In this document: in pieces, positions 1-8,276 of the stretch
Numbering within the stretch: position 1 is the first letter of the stretch
Layout of the letters: every line of letters begins with the position of its first letter
Source: Acidobacteriota bacterium
Lineage (GTDB): Bacteria > Acidobacteriota > Terriglobia > Terriglobales > Acidobacteriaceae
Length of the DNA: 64,000 nucleotides
Reading direction: 5' to 3'
Assembly (NCBI GenBank): GCA_021803035.1
Contig: JAJZME010000065.1
Location: forward strand, 1-64,000
Made by a program: the position numbers and the translations under genes
Notes under the pieces: generated by a model
What the model saw: the letters and a program-made list of their open reading frames with translations, nothing else
What the model was told of the DNA's origin: nothing
Database searches by the model: none

Positions 1-249
1 TTTCAGTTGACAGGAGTACAAGCTGTCATACACGGGGCACAGCTCGGCGTTTTAAGACTCATGAGCAGTTCTTCACAGTTGTTGACCGGGCCACCTGCCA
101 CCAAAAGTACCACCAAAGAAATCCGATTGCGAGCGGACCGCCGTGGACACTGGCGAACAGATGATTGTTCGATAGCTAAGATTTATAAGGGGTTATGAAT
201 CGCATGATAGTTGGGCCTGTAACCCAAAGGTCGGGGATTTTAGAGGAAA
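1..249. other. Region without recognised gene, flanking tRNA-Ser 3' end
   Basis: I see no convincing coding sequence here. The only open frame is about 63 codons and has no family resemblance I recognise. The stretch lies just beyond the 3' end of the tRNA-Ser gene, a common integration site. It contains a short tandem motif (CCACCAAAAGTA followed by CCACCAAAG, about 97-117), which may be a trace of an old integration site. That reading is weak. Confidence 0.4.
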
Positions 250-341
250 TGGCGGAGAGGGAGGGATTCGAACCCCCGATAGCCTTACGACTATGCCTGA
301 TTTCGAGTCAGGTGCATTCAACCGGGCTCTGCCACCTCTCC
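250..341 (-). tRNA. tRNA-Ser (anticodon CGA)
   Basis: Read on the minus strand, the 7-bp acceptor stem GGAGAGG/CCTCTCC closes a 92-nt cloverleaf that ends in an encoded CCA (250-252). The anticodon loop CTCGAAA carries anticodon CGA, which reads UCG. A long variable arm, typical of class II tRNA-Ser, lies between the anticodon and T arms, and the T arm holds the GGTTCGAATCC sequence. Its 3' flank is the left end of the window. Confidence 0.95.
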
Positions 342-604
342 GCTCGTGAGGCCATGGTTTTCCGCAGCGCAGTTCCATGGCGAGGTTGGCTCCGTGCGCT
401 CAGGATCGATGATCGCCGGTTCGGATGCCAACTGGCAGGTTTAGGCCTTCCTCAGTCTAGATGGAAACCGGCGCCGATTGCAAAGGCGGAGACGCAATGT
501 TGGTGGCTGCGCTGTTGATCGGATCTGGCCGCAGGCGACAGGACGCTGCGCAGGTATTGCGCCGAGCGGGATAGTTGCCGGTGTTGCCGCCGCAGGGGCG
601 CTTG

Positions 605-844
605 TTAGCAAGCCACCGGCAATGACGATGAGCTGCGCGGAACAGGGCTGCCAATGCCGGTGGCCAAACCATCCGGACACTGGCGGAGTTGCAGAACCTC
701 CCGCCGAAGCTCCAGATTTTCCCGCTGCATGCGGAGGATGCAGTCCTGCGCTTCGATCACAAAGGCGCGCGCCTCCAAATGGCCGATTTCTTCGGCCATT
801 TGTTGAAGAGTAAGCAGGCGGGTGATCAGCACAGCCGGATCCAT
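605..844 (-). CDS. Small hypothetical coiled-coil protein
   Basis: This frame encodes 79 residues. I do not recognise the family. The first 55 or so residues are rich in Leu, Glu and Arg with heptad-like spacing (for example MQRENLELRREVLQLRQ), which suggests a short alpha-helical coiled coil. The rest is a Ser/Pro-rich tail. An AGAGG ribosome-binding sequence sits 10 nt before the ATG, which supports translation. The gene stands alone between tRNA-Ser and cimA. No membrane segment or signal peptide is visible. It could still be a chance frame, since the overlapping frames are also open. Confidence 0.5.
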   Translation of the reverse strand: MDPAVLITRLLTLQQMAEEIGHLEARAFVIEAQDCILRMQRENLELRREVLQLRQCPDGLATGIGSPVPRSSSSLPVAC

Positions 845-953
845 ATTCGTACAACCTCTATATGGTCAGTGTGCTGCAGAACTGGCAGCAGGCAAGTGAT
901 TTAAATCACACCATGGCATTCGCTGAATGGATTCAGTCGCTTGGCCACCTTCG

Positions 954-2603
954 CTATGCGGATTTTTTCAAGAGCCAGTAATGGAAGCCGTCAACGATAG
1001 CCATGAGGGCGGCCTGGTTGAGGTCGCTGCTGACGCCGGCGGTAACCCAGGGCTCACGGCCATCGGCGTTGAAGCTGACGGTGACGCGGACGTGGGCGGC
1101 GGAGTCGTGGGCGGAGATGTCGAGGGCGGTTACGGTGAAGGTGCCCAGGCGCATCTCGGCGAGCGCGGGATACCATTTCTCCAGCTCGCGGCGCATGGCT
1201 TTGGTGAGCGCGTCCACGGGGCCGGCGCCTTCAGCGCGGGTGGTGGCAACGGTCGAGTCGCCCACCGAGAGGGTCATGAAGGCCTGCACAAAGCGGTTGC
1301 CGATCTCGTCGGATTCGTCGAAGACGCGCCAACTGCGGATGGCGAACCAGTTGGGCAGCGTCTTGAGCACTTTCATGCAGGCCAGGCGGAAGGAGACTTC
1401 GCTGGCGGTGTAGCCGTCGCCTTCGATCATGGCCGGGTTGTTGTCCATGAGCTCCTGCGCCTGCGCGGCGGTGAGCGGCACGTCGAGCTTTTCAGACAAC
1501 AGCACGATGTTGGCGCGGCCGGACTGGGCATTGACGCCGATGGCGGGACTGGCGCCGACCAACGCGGGGTCGCACCAGAGGTAGGCGCCGGGATTTTTCT
1601 TTTCGCTGGAGCCGTGCATGCCCGCCCAGGTGCCGAAGGCGCCGGGGCCGACAATGGGCGCGCCATGCGGTGCCTCAAGGCCGAAGGCGGCATAGGCGGA
1701 ATGAGCCAGACTGGTGAGGCCGGCGAGCGAGGCTGCGGGAACGAACTCCGCTTCGCCACGGAGTTGCATGGCACCGACCACGGTGGTGAGATTCACGTTG
1801 CCGCAGCGCTCGCCTGTGCCCAGCAGTGTACCCTGCACGTGCATGGCTCCGGCCAAAATGGCGGCGCGGGTGTTGGCGATGCCCAGTCCGCGGTCCTGAT
1901 GGCCGTGAAAGCCGAAGTGAGCGTTGGGGTGGTTGCGCGTGAGCTCGGAGAAGAGGCTTGAAACCTCTTCGGGATTGGCGCCGCCGTTGGTGTCGCAGAC
2001 GACGACGCGGCTGACGCGCTGGGTGACGCATTGGGCGACGAGCTGATGGAAGTAGTCGTGGCTTAGGCGGGCGGCGTCCGGATCGCAGGGGATGCCGTTT
2101 TCGCGCCGGCCGCAGGCGGCGTCCATGGCGTGTTCAAGGTCAACGAGAACTTCGAGTCCGTGATCCTGGAGGCATTCGACGGTCTCGAAGGTCATGCGCA
2201 GGTTCTCATCGGGAGTGGTTTCAAGCGAGCGCGTGACGTCGAGCAGGCGCGACTTGACGACGACCACGGCGGCGGGAATGCGCTGGCGATGGGCGAGGAT
2301 GAATTGCACGTCGGGCCAGTCGGCAACCTTGGCGCCGCGTCCGCGCGTGCGGCCAAAGAGCGCGAGCTTGATGGGGCCGGTGTCAGCGTTGGCGAGCGCG
2401 GCGGTGAGATCGGAGACAAAGCGGGTGGCGCCGGCAAAGCCGATCTCGGCGTAGCGGACGCCGAAGGCCGACATGCGCTGCAGGAGTCCGACGGCATTGG
2501 GCAGGGAAATCTCAAGGCCCGGCTGTTGCAGGCCGTCGCGAAGGCTGGTGTCGAAGAGTTCGATGTGTCGGGCAGGGAATTCGGTCAAGCGCGTTGACTC
2601 CAA
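954..2603 (-). CDS. cimA: (R)-citramalate synthase (isopropylmalate synthase family)
   Basis: This 549-residue protein belongs to the alpha-isopropylmalate/homocitrate synthase family. The length and C-terminal region fit the CimA type, which condenses acetyl-CoA with pyruvate to citramalate on the threonine-independent route to isoleucine. The HMGL-like barrel spans about residues 12-285. It starts with the metal and substrate motif FDTSLRDG (about 17-24) and has the metal-binding HxH in FHGHQD and GTGERCGN near its end. A LeuA-type dimerisation/allosteric domain fills about 400-545 and is the expected site of isoleucine feedback. The start is TTG, because no in-frame ATG precedes the conserved motif; no strong ribosome-binding site is visible. 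The gene appears monocistronic. A different Claisen-type synthase specificity cannot be excluded from sequence alone. Confidence 0.85.
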   Translation of the reverse strand: MESTRLTEFPARHIELFDTSLRDGLQQPGLEISLPNAVGLLQRMSAFGVRYAEIGFAGATRFVSDLTAALANADTGPIKLALFGRTRGRGAKVADWPDVQFILAHRQRIPAAVVVVKSRLLDVTRSLETTPDENLRMTFETVECLQDHGLEVLVDLEHAMDAACGRRENGIPCDPDAARLSHDYFHQLVAQCVTQRVSRVVVCDTNGGANPEEVSSLFSELTRNHPNAHFGFHGHQDRGLGIANTRAAILAGAMHVQGTLLGTGERCGNVNLTTVVGAMQLRGEAEFVPAASLAGLTSLAHSAYAAFGLEAPHGAPIVGPGAFGTWAGMHGSSEKKNPGAYLWCDPALVGASPAIGVNAQSGRANIVLLSEKLDVPLTAAQAQELMDNNPAMIEGDGYTASEVSFRLACMKVLKTLPNWFAIRSWRVFDESDEIGNRFVQAFMTLSVGDSTVATTRAEGAGPVDALTKAMRRELEKWYPALAEMRLGTFTVTALDISAHDSAAHVRVTVSFNADGREPWVTAGVSSDLNQAALMAIVDGFHYWLLKKSA

Positions 2604-2851
2604 ATAGGTGAACTCTATTTTATTCTATGGGATCGTGCGGGATGCGCCCGGCAGCGTCAGCCTTTCTGGCTGGACAGGCGCCTTTGCAACCAGACTTGCA
2701 CTACAGGCCGGCAAGGCGGACGAGGAATGGCGGAAAAATGCATGGGCAGGCCAGCCGCCGCAATAGTAGACAGTACGTTGACAAAAACACGAAAGCCGAG
2801 CGCGTCAATGTTCGCTTGGCTTATCATTGCTCGATTTTTATTGGATTTGAA

Positions 2852-2928
2852 TGGTGCGCCCGGAGAGATTCGAACTCCCGACCTACTGATTCGTAGTCAG
2901 TCGCTCTATCCAGCTGAGCTACGGGCGC
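2852..2928 (-). tRNA. tRNA-Arg (anticodon ACG)
   Basis: Read on the minus strand, this is a 77-nt cloverleaf. The acceptor stem GCGCCCG/CGGGCGC is followed by A and an encoded CCA (2852-2854). The anticodon loop CTACGAA gives anticodon ACG, whose A34 would be deaminated to inosine to read CGU/CGC/CGA. The D and T arms are intact. Confidence 0.95.
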
Positions 2929-2999
2929 ACAATGGTGACGCGTGGATTGATATCCGACGGAACCTCTGTCAGAGTATCAGGGTTCCGGGCGGGGCGCAA

Positions 3000-3275
3000 T
3001 CAGGCCTTGGCGGCCGCAGGGGCAGGTTCTTCAGCCGGCGGCTGCGGCGGAATCAAGGGCACAATTTCAACGATGTCCAGGCCCGCCTGGCGGACCAGGC
3101 GGGTGATGGTGGGAGCGTTGAGGCGGCTGGCGTCGTAATCGACGCAGAGGGTGTGCGCGGCGCGGTCAAACCTGATGCCGCGAATGCCGTAGACGTCGCC
3201 GATACCGGCCAGCGCCAGCGCCACGGTATCGTTGGGCGGTGTTGCGTAGCGATAGACAATCTCCACCGTCGTCAT
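3000..3275 (-). CDS. Small HMA-like (ferredoxin-fold) protein without CxxC
   Basis: This 91-residue protein runs beta-alpha-beta-beta-alpha-beta over about residues 1-75. That pattern resembles heavy-metal-associated domains of copper chaperones and P-type ATPases. The CxxC metal site expected in the first loop is absent (the loop reads ATPPNDTVALAL), so metal binding by the classical site is unlikely. The tail is Pro/Ala/Glu-rich. It lies upstream of tRNA-Arg and downstream of the TlpA-like gene, all on the minus strand. The fold assignment is tentative and the function is unknown. Confidence 0.6.
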   Translation of the reverse strand: MTTVEIVYRYATPPNDTVALALAGIGDVYGIRGIRFDRAAHTLCVDYDASRLNAPTITRLVRQAGLDIVEIVPLIPPQPPAEEPAPAAAKA

Positions 3276-3330
3276 AAGAAGATGATAGCAAGGCGCGGGC
3301 AGGGCGCGATGGGAGCGGGCCGCCGGAAGC

Positions 3331-3858
3331 TCATGATTGCATGAGGTCCCTGATCATGGAGATGATTTCCGGATCGGTCCAGTTCTGGTTGCTGACGAAC
3401 TTATAGCGGATGACGCCGTTGCGGTCGATGAGGTAGGATTCGGGCCACATATCGGTGTGGAAGAGCGTGGGGATGGACTCGCTGGGATTGCGCGTGGTGA
3501 TGAAGGTCATGTGGTGCGAGGCAACGAATTTCTTGAAGTCGGCGCCGTTCTGGTCCACAGAGACAGCGATGATGACCAGCTTGGGCACTTTCTGGTGGAG
3601 CTGGACGAGCGAAGGAACCTCAGCGACACAGGGCGGGCACCAGGTGGCCCAGAAATTGACCAGCACCACATGACCCCTGAAGCTGGCCAGAGTCCGGGTG
3701 GTGCTGCCGTCAGTGAAGCTGAAATTAGGCGCCACCTTGCCGGGCTGCGGCGGACGGACATCACGGTTGCAGGCGGACAGCAAGGCCAACGGAGCAAGCA
3801 GAAACAAAATGAAAAATCGAGGCACCCGCACATTCTTATAATACGAGCGGAAGGGCAT
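3331..3858 (-). CDS. TlpA/ResA-like thiol-disulfide oxidoreductase lipoprotein
   Basis: This 175-residue protein has an N-terminal hydrophobic signal (about 15-30) ending in a lipobox LLSAC, so it is probably a lipid-anchored periplasmic protein. The rest is a peroxiredoxin/TlpA-type thioredoxin fold with the active site WCPPC (about residues 72-76). ResA/TlpA proteins reduce disulfides in apocytochromes or other extracytoplasmic proteins; which partner is used here cannot be told. The start is uncertain: the ATG at 3858 has a weak AGGG, and an internal GTG a few codons later would still leave a complete signal peptide. The next gene downstream is the small HMA-like protein, 55 bp away. Confidence 0.82.
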   Translation of the reverse strand: MPFRSYYKNVRVPRFFILFLLAPLALLSACNRDVRPPQPGKVAPNFSFTDGSTTRTLASFRGHVVLVNFWATWCPPCVAEVPSLVQLHQKVPKLVIIAVSVDQNGADFKKFVASHHMTFITTRNPSESIPTLFHTDMWPESYLIDRNGVIRYKFVSNQNWTDPEIISMIRDLMQS

Positions 3859-3937
3859 TTTGCCCTAGTGACGCAGATCACGCGGGTGGTTTCAAGCCCC
3901 GGTAAGCTGAAGAAAAATCAAGCGGAGAAGGCGCGAC

Positions 3938-5134
3938 GTGAAGAATGAAGACAAGCCGGCCGCGGCAGACCCCAGCAGGAAGCCGGTGCTGGGCCTTTCC
4001 GAAGGCCCCGGCGCAGAGTCGGAGCCGGAGGATTGGCGAAGCTGGGCGGCCCTTACGGTTCCGGGGACGGTCTTCGACCAGCCGGAGCCCGCGGAACTGA
4101 TGGAGCTGTCGGTGATTATCCCGGCGCGCAACGAGGAAGACACCATCGCAACGTGCCTGGAATCGCTGGTGAGGCAGTCGGAGGCGGTCTTTGAGCTGGG
4201 GCGCGATTGGGAGCTGATTGTGGTGGACGACCACTCGACCGACCGCACGGCCGAGATCGCGCGCGGCTTTGCCGGCGTCACCGTGATGCAGGCCGGCAAG
4301 CTGGAGCAGGGCTGGACGGGGAAGAACAATGCGATGTGGACGGCGGCCCGAAAGGCACGCGGCAAATGGCTGCTGTTTACCGACGCCGATACGATTCACG
4401 AGCCGGGTGACCTGCATCGTGCCATACACGAGGCCGTGCGCCATAAGGCTGGCATGCTGAGCTACTCGCCGCGGCAGCTTGTGAGCGGGCTGGCGCAGCG
4501 TTCGCTGATGCCGCTGATCTTTTGCGAGCTGGCACTGTCTTATCCGCCGGCGCTGGTCTCCGATCCCGGCGAGCGCGTGGCCGCCGCCAACGGGCAGTTT
4601 TTGCTGATCGAGCGCGAGGCTTACCGGCGGCTGGGTGGGCATGCCAGCGTGGCCCAGAATGTGCTTGAAGATGTGGAGCTGGCCTTCATCGCGAAACGGC
4701 GCCGGGTGGGGTTGCGCTTCCGCTATGCCGAGGACGCGGTGTCGACGCGCATGTACCGGTCATTTGGGGCGATGGTGGAAGGCTGGACGAAGAACCTGGC
4801 GCTGCTGTTTCACAATGCGCTCTCGCTGGCCCTCTGGCGGGCGCTGGACATCGCGCTGCTGGTGGGTTTGCCGGTGCTGGCCATCGAGCTTTGGAACGCG
4901 CAGTTTACCGTCCGGTCGCTGGAGTGGCTGGCGGCCGGCTGGGTGCTGGCGCTGTTGTGGGTGCGGACGCTGTTCCGCTTCTACGGCCGCGTGGCGAAGT
5001 CGAATTTTCCCTTTGTGGATTGTCTTTTGTCGCCGCTGGGGCTGCCGCTGTTCGTGTGGCTGCTCTACCGGAGCTGGTTTCAGCATCGCGTGCTGAAGCA
5101 GGTAAGCTGGAAGGGACGGAGTTATGCGGGGTAG
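3938..5134 (+). CDS. Family 2 glycosyltransferase (HpnB/CrtQ-like)
   Basis: This 398-residue protein starts at GTG with GGAGAAGG upstream. A GT-A domain covers about residues 55-285. It shows LSVIIPARNEE at the nucleotide-sugar site, the acidic pair in VVDDHS, and the metal-binding TDAD (DxD). GWTGKNNA is typical of the HpnB/CrtQ-like branch that acts on hopanoid or carotenoid lipids. The C-terminal 100 residues hold two or three hydrophobic segments, so it is a membrane-attached enzyme. The specific acceptor is unknown. About 55 residues before the GT domain are Glu/Pro-rich and look disordered. It stands upstream of the pterin operon, with a 123-bp gap. Confidence 0.8.
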   Translation: MKNEDKPAAADPSRKPVLGLSEGPGAESEPEDWRSWAALTVPGTVFDQPEPAELMELSVIIPARNEEDTIATCLESLVRQSEAVFELGRDWELIVVDDHSTDRTAEIARGFAGVTVMQAGKLEQGWTGKNNAMWTAARKARGKWLLFTDADTIHEPGDLHRAIHEAVRHKAGMLSYSPRQLVSGLAQRSLMPLIFCELALSYPPALVSDPGERVAAANGQFLLIEREAYRRLGGHASVAQNVLEDVELAFIAKRRRVGLRFRYAEDAVSTRMYRSFGAMVEGWTKNLALLFHNALSLALWRALDIALLVGLPVLAIELWNAQFTVRSLEWLAAGWVLALLWVRTLFRFYGRVAKSNFPFVDCLLSPLGLPLFVWLLYRSWFQHRVLKQVSWKGRSYAG

Positions 5135-5257
5135 TGAGCTGGCCCTGGCCCTGACCGAGGCAGCAAACCGGGGACTGTAAAGGACATCGCGAAGATTGTT
5201 CGCGTAACGCATGAAGCTATTCGAAGTCCTGCGGCATCTTGTCTTTAGAGGATTCAG

Positions 5258-5716
5258 ATGATTTTCCTTACGCGGCGGGCCACATTTTCCGCTTCGCATT
5301 ATTACTGGAACGAGGCGTGGACGAAGGAAAAGAACGAAGAGGTTTTTGGGCGCTGCGCCAACCGCAATGGCCACGGCCACAATTACACGCTTGAGGTGAC
5401 GGTGGCCGGCGAGCCGGATCCCGTGACCGGCTTTGTGGTCGATCTGAAATGGCTCAAGGACGTGATCGAGCGCCAGGTGCTGGCGGTCTACGATCATCGG
5501 CACCTGAATCTGGAGGCGCCGGAGTTCGCCACGGCAATTCCGACCACGGAAAATATCGCCATTGCGGCGTGGAAGCGGCTGGAACCGGCGGTAACAGCGG
5601 CCGGCGGAGCCCGGCTTAACCGCGTGCGCGTCTACGAGACGCCGGAGATCTTCGCCGAGTATTGGGGGCCGGACGGACAAGGGCCCGGCGGCGCAAAAGA
5701 CAGAGGTGAGCCGTGA
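5258..5716 (+). CDS. 6-pyruvoyl-tetrahydropterin synthase family, copy 1 (catalytic residues intact)
   Basis: This 152-residue protein is of the PTPS/QueD fold. The zinc histidines are in FSASHYYW (H14) and NGHGHNY (H39, H41). The catalytic cysteine is C33 in GRCANRNGHGH. The Asp-His pair is D79-H80 in YDHRHLN, and the substrate-binding Glu is in VYETPE near the end. The spacing C-x5-HGH matches the animal-type PTPS better than the short QueD type. The product could be 6-pyruvoyl- or 6-carboxy-tetrahydropterin. An AGAGGA sequence precedes the ATG. Its last four bases overlap the GTG of a second copy, and folE, which makes the substrate dihydroneopterin triphosphate, follows. Confidence 0.85.
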   Translation: MIFLTRRATFSASHYYWNEAWTKEKNEEVFGRCANRNGHGHNYTLEVTVAGEPDPVTGFVVDLKWLKDVIERQVLAVYDHRHLNLEAPEFATAIPTTENIAIAAWKRLEPAVTAAGGARLNRVRVYETPEIFAEYWGPDGQGPGGAKDRGEP

Positions 5717-6120
5717 AGGCCTACTTCGGCCGCCGCTGCATGCTGAGCGCCAGCCACCGGCTGCACGCGGAGCTGCTCAGCGCCGAAGAGAATCGCGCGG
5801 CGTATGGAAAGTGCAACAATCCTTACGGCCACGGGCACAATTATGTAGTGGAAGTCCTGGTGGGCGGACAGGTGGATGCGGAGACGGGCATGGTGCTGAA
5901 CCTGGCGGTGCTGGATGAGGTGCTGAAAAAGGCGGTGCTTGAGCGCTTTGACGGCGCGAATTTGAACCTGGACCCCATGTTTGCGAATCGTGTGCCGACC
6001 ACGGAGAATCTTTGTAGGGCGGTCTTCGAGCTGTTGAAGGGCTCGTTTGCGCCGGCCGAACTGGTGCGCGTGCGCGTCGAGGAGACGGAGAACAACTTCT
6101 TCGAGTATTGCGGAAATTGA
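5713..6120 (+). CDS. 6-pyruvoyl-tetrahydropterin synthase family, copy 2 (catalytic His replaced)
   Basis: This 135-residue paralogue starts at GTG and overlaps the previous stop by 4 bp (GTGA), so it is probably translationally coupled. The zinc site is intact (SASHRLH, H15; GHGHNY, H40 and H42), and so is the cysteine (C34 in GKCNNPYGHGH, nearly the animal PTPS motif). The Asp-His pair of the catalytic triad is broken: the motif reads FDGANLN, with glycine 81 where histidine is expected. Copy 1 keeps the pair. Copy 2 may be a structural partner in a mixed hexamer, or may catalyse a different reaction; this is inference. folE begins 52 bp downstream. Confidence 0.83.
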   Translation: MKAYFGRRCMLSASHRLHAELLSAEENRAAYGKCNNPYGHGHNYVVEVLVGGQVDAETGMVLNLAVLDEVLKKAVLERFDGANLNLDPMFANRVPTTENLCRAVFELLKGSFAPAELVRVRVEETENNFFEYCGN

Positions 6121-6172
6121 CACGGAAATTTGCCAGGTAGCCCTATTCCCCAGGGCAGGAGGAGGATGAAGA

Positions 6173-6799
6173 GTGGCGCAGCCGATAGCAGTGAGCAAGG
6201 CGGTTCGCAGAGTGGCGGAGGTTGACGAGGGCCTGAGCGGCTATAGCACCGCGGAGATTTACCGCGAGCTTTTGAGCCGGCTGGGCGAAGACCCCGCGCG
6301 CGAAGGCCTGCTGGCCACGCCCACGCGTGTCGAGAGGTCCATGGCTTTTCTGACCAAGGGCTACACGGAAGATCCGCACCGCATTCTGCGCGGTGCGCTG
6401 TTTGACGTCGCGTATGACGAGATGGTGATTGTCAAGGATATTGAGATGTTCTCGCTCTGCGAGCATCATCTGCTGCCATTCTTCGGCAAGGTGCATGTGG
6501 CGTATATTCCCAAGGGCAAGGTGATCGGGCTGAGCAAGATTCCGCGGCTGGTGGAGGTTTTTGCGCGGCGGCTGCAGGTGCAGGAGCGGCTGACGCGGCA
6601 GATTGCCGATGCCATTCAGGAGGCGATTGAGCCGCAGGGCGTGGGCGTGGTGATTGAGGCGCGGCACCTGTGCATGATGATGCGCGGCATTGAAAAACAG
6701 CATTCGTCCACGGTGACCTCGGCGATGGTGGGCTGCTTCCGGCAGAAGGAGACGCGGACGGAGTTCCTGTCGCTGGTGCGGGCGCAGGGGGCGGTGTAG
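6173..6799 (+). CDS. folE: GTP cyclohydrolase I
   Basis: This 208-residue protein converts GTP to 7,8-dihydroneopterin triphosphate, the entry step to folate and tetrahydropterins. The zinc ligands are visible in [20 protein letters not shown] (Cys and His) and [10 protein letters not shown] (second Cys). The length matches bacterial FolE. The start is GTG with a strong GGAGGAGG about 8-10 nt upstream; a nearby ATG is out of frame. It follows the two pterin synthase genes and precedes truB by 31 bp, so the four are probably one operon. The pairing suggests a dedicated pterin cofactor or deazapurine route. Confidence 0.95.
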   Translation: MAQPIAVSKAVRRVAEVDEGLSGYSTAEIYRELLSRLGEDPAREGLLATPTRVERSMAFLTKGYTEDPHRILRGALFDVAYDEMVIVKDIEMFSLCEHHLLPFFGKVHVAYIPKGKVIGLSKIPRLVEVFARRLQVQERLTRQIADAIQEAIEPQGVGVVIEARHLCMMMRGIEKQHSSTVTSAMVGCFRQKETRTEFLSLVRAQGAV

Positions 6800-6830
6800 C
6801 CGAACCCGGCAACTCGAATAGATTAGTTAA

Positions 6831-7715
6831 GTGAACGGCCTTTTAGTCATAGACAAACCCGGCGGCATGACCAGCCACGACGTTGTTGCGCGTTTGCGCA
6901 GGATTGCAGGCGAGCGGTCCATCGGGCATCTGGGGACGCTGGACCCGATGGCAACGGGCGTATTGCCGTTGCTATTGGGCAAATACACGCGCCTGGCGCA
7001 GTACTTTTCCACCGCTGAAAAAACCTACACGGGCGCGATCCGCTTTGGCTTTGCCACCGACACCTACGATGCCGACGGTGAGCCGACGGGGCCGGACAAC
7101 TGGACTCCGGGCGCGCTTGCGCTCGACATGGTTCGCGCAGCGGCGGCGCGCTTCCAGGGCGAGATGGAGCAGATGCCGCCGGCGTTTTCCGCCAAGAAGA
7201 TTGGCGGGAAGCCGGCCTACAAGCTGGCGCGCGAGGGCAAGCCGGTGGAGCTGAAGCCGGCAAAGATTCGCATTGCCGCCTTTGAGATTATTGCGCTGGA
7301 GGGCGCGGAAGCGAGCTTCATGATTTCAGTGAGCGCGGGTGGCTACGTGCGTTCGGTGGCGCACGAGCTGGGGCGCGATCTGGGAATTGGCGCACATCTG
7401 AGCCGGCTGCGGCGCACGCAGGCGGGGGTCTTCACGATTGAGCAGGCGCATATGCTGGATGAGCTGCAACCGCTGGCCGGAGACACGGCGGCGCTGGAGG
7501 CGCTGTGCGTGCATCCGCGCAGCCTGCTGCCGGAGATGCCGGCGGTGACCGGCGATCCGGTTGCGCTGGGCCGGCTGCGCAACGGCGCGCAGGCGAATCT
7601 GCCCGATTTTTCGCAGGCGCAGGTGGTGAAGGTCTTTGCCTCGCAGCGCGAAATGGTGGCAATTGCCAGGCGCGTGGCGGGGACGCTGTTTCAGCCGGTG
7701 GTGGTGATGGGGTGA
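6831..7715 (+). CDS. truB: tRNA pseudouridine(55) synthase
   Basis: This 294-residue protein makes the pseudouridine at position 55 of the tRNA T arm. The N-terminal motif NGLLVIDKPGGMTSHDVV and the catalytic-Asp segment HLGTLDPMATGVLPLLLG (about residues 36-53) are diagnostic. ARLxRxQAGxF-like residues (SRLRRTQAGVF) and a C-terminal PUA-like region follow. Translation starts at GTG. No strong ribosome-binding site is visible, consistent with coupling to folE just upstream. Confidence 0.95.
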   Translation: MNGLLVIDKPGGMTSHDVVARLRRIAGERSIGHLGTLDPMATGVLPLLLGKYTRLAQYFSTAEKTYTGAIRFGFATDTYDADGEPTGPDNWTPGALALDMVRAAAARFQGEMEQMPPAFSAKKIGGKPAYKLAREGKPVELKPAKIRIAAFEIIALEGAEASFMISVSAGGYVRSVAHELGRDLGIGAHLSRLRRTQAGVFTIEQAHMLDELQPLAGDTAALEALCVHPRSLLPEMPAVTGDPVALGRLRNGAQANLPDFSQAQVVKVFASQREMVAIARRVAGTLFQPVVVMG

Positions 7716-7830
7716 AGGCAGCTTGCAGGAGCGTATCGGAACCAGATTCCCCTGCGATGAAGTTCATACGGAGGAGAAGCGGCGCCCGATATGGGATGCG
7801 GCTGCGGGCGAGAGCCTGGTTTCCGACGCG

Positions 7831-7974
7831 GTGAACCCGTCGCTGCTGTTTACGCCTTCGTTGCACGGGTGGCTTCCGGAGGTGCATTTGGCGCGGTTTC
7901 TGGTGGACGTGGTGGCGGCACTGAACCAGAGCGCGATCTGCTCTTTCTGCGAGGAACAGGACGGCCGAGGTTAG
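7831..7974 (+). pseudogene. Transposase N-terminal remnant (IS1182/IS5-like)
   Basis: About 47 codons in one frame resemble the conserved start of IS1182-type transposases: an LLFTPSLHGWLPEVHLARF segment followed by VDVVAALNQSAI and ending at DGRG, where the family normally continues into a PPYxPxxMxxxLLYGY block. Here a stop codon follows directly, and the next several hundred bases show no continuation. No terminal inverted repeats are evident. This is therefore a decayed fragment rather than an active insertion sequence. The family match is from memory of the motif and needs a database check. Confidence 0.5.
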
Positions 7975-8068
7975 TTAGCAAGCGGAATGAGGCATTCCAT
8001 GTCTCAGTAGCGGGGCATGAGGCACCTGGCCCGCTATTTGCGTTTGGGGTTGACGAAAAAATAACCGG

Positions 8069-8276
8069 CAAAAAAATCTGTGGAAAAGAAAATATTTTAG
8101 GGGGGGTGCGTTCACGGGCTGGCGGTTGGGGCTTGCGGCGTATGCTCTGCGGTCCCTGAGCGGAATGCGGAATGGATCGGCTCGGTCATGATCGTGTTCT
8201 CCGTGGACTGGCGTGTGGAACTGCTGATGGTTCTATTGTCGGCGATGGGGGAGAAATTATCTGCAACGGTAAGTTG
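8069..8276. repeat. Bipartite repeat, copy A
   Basis: The two conserved blocks are 8069-8107 (an A-rich run, then ATCTGTGGAAAAGAAA, ATATTTTAG and a G run) and 8231-8276 (TCTATTGTCGG through GAGAAATTAT to AACGGTAAGTTG). Both recur in the same order and orientation at 19329-19366 and 19513-19557. The roughly 125-150 bp between the blocks differs between copies. Small frames inside do not look coding. The region from 7975 to 8617 otherwise holds no recognisable gene. Confidence 0.65.

Noticed and set aside
927-1961. A 344-codon plus-strand frame opposite cimA
   Set aside because: Gly/Ala/Asp-rich shadow with no motif; cimA on the other strand is clear.
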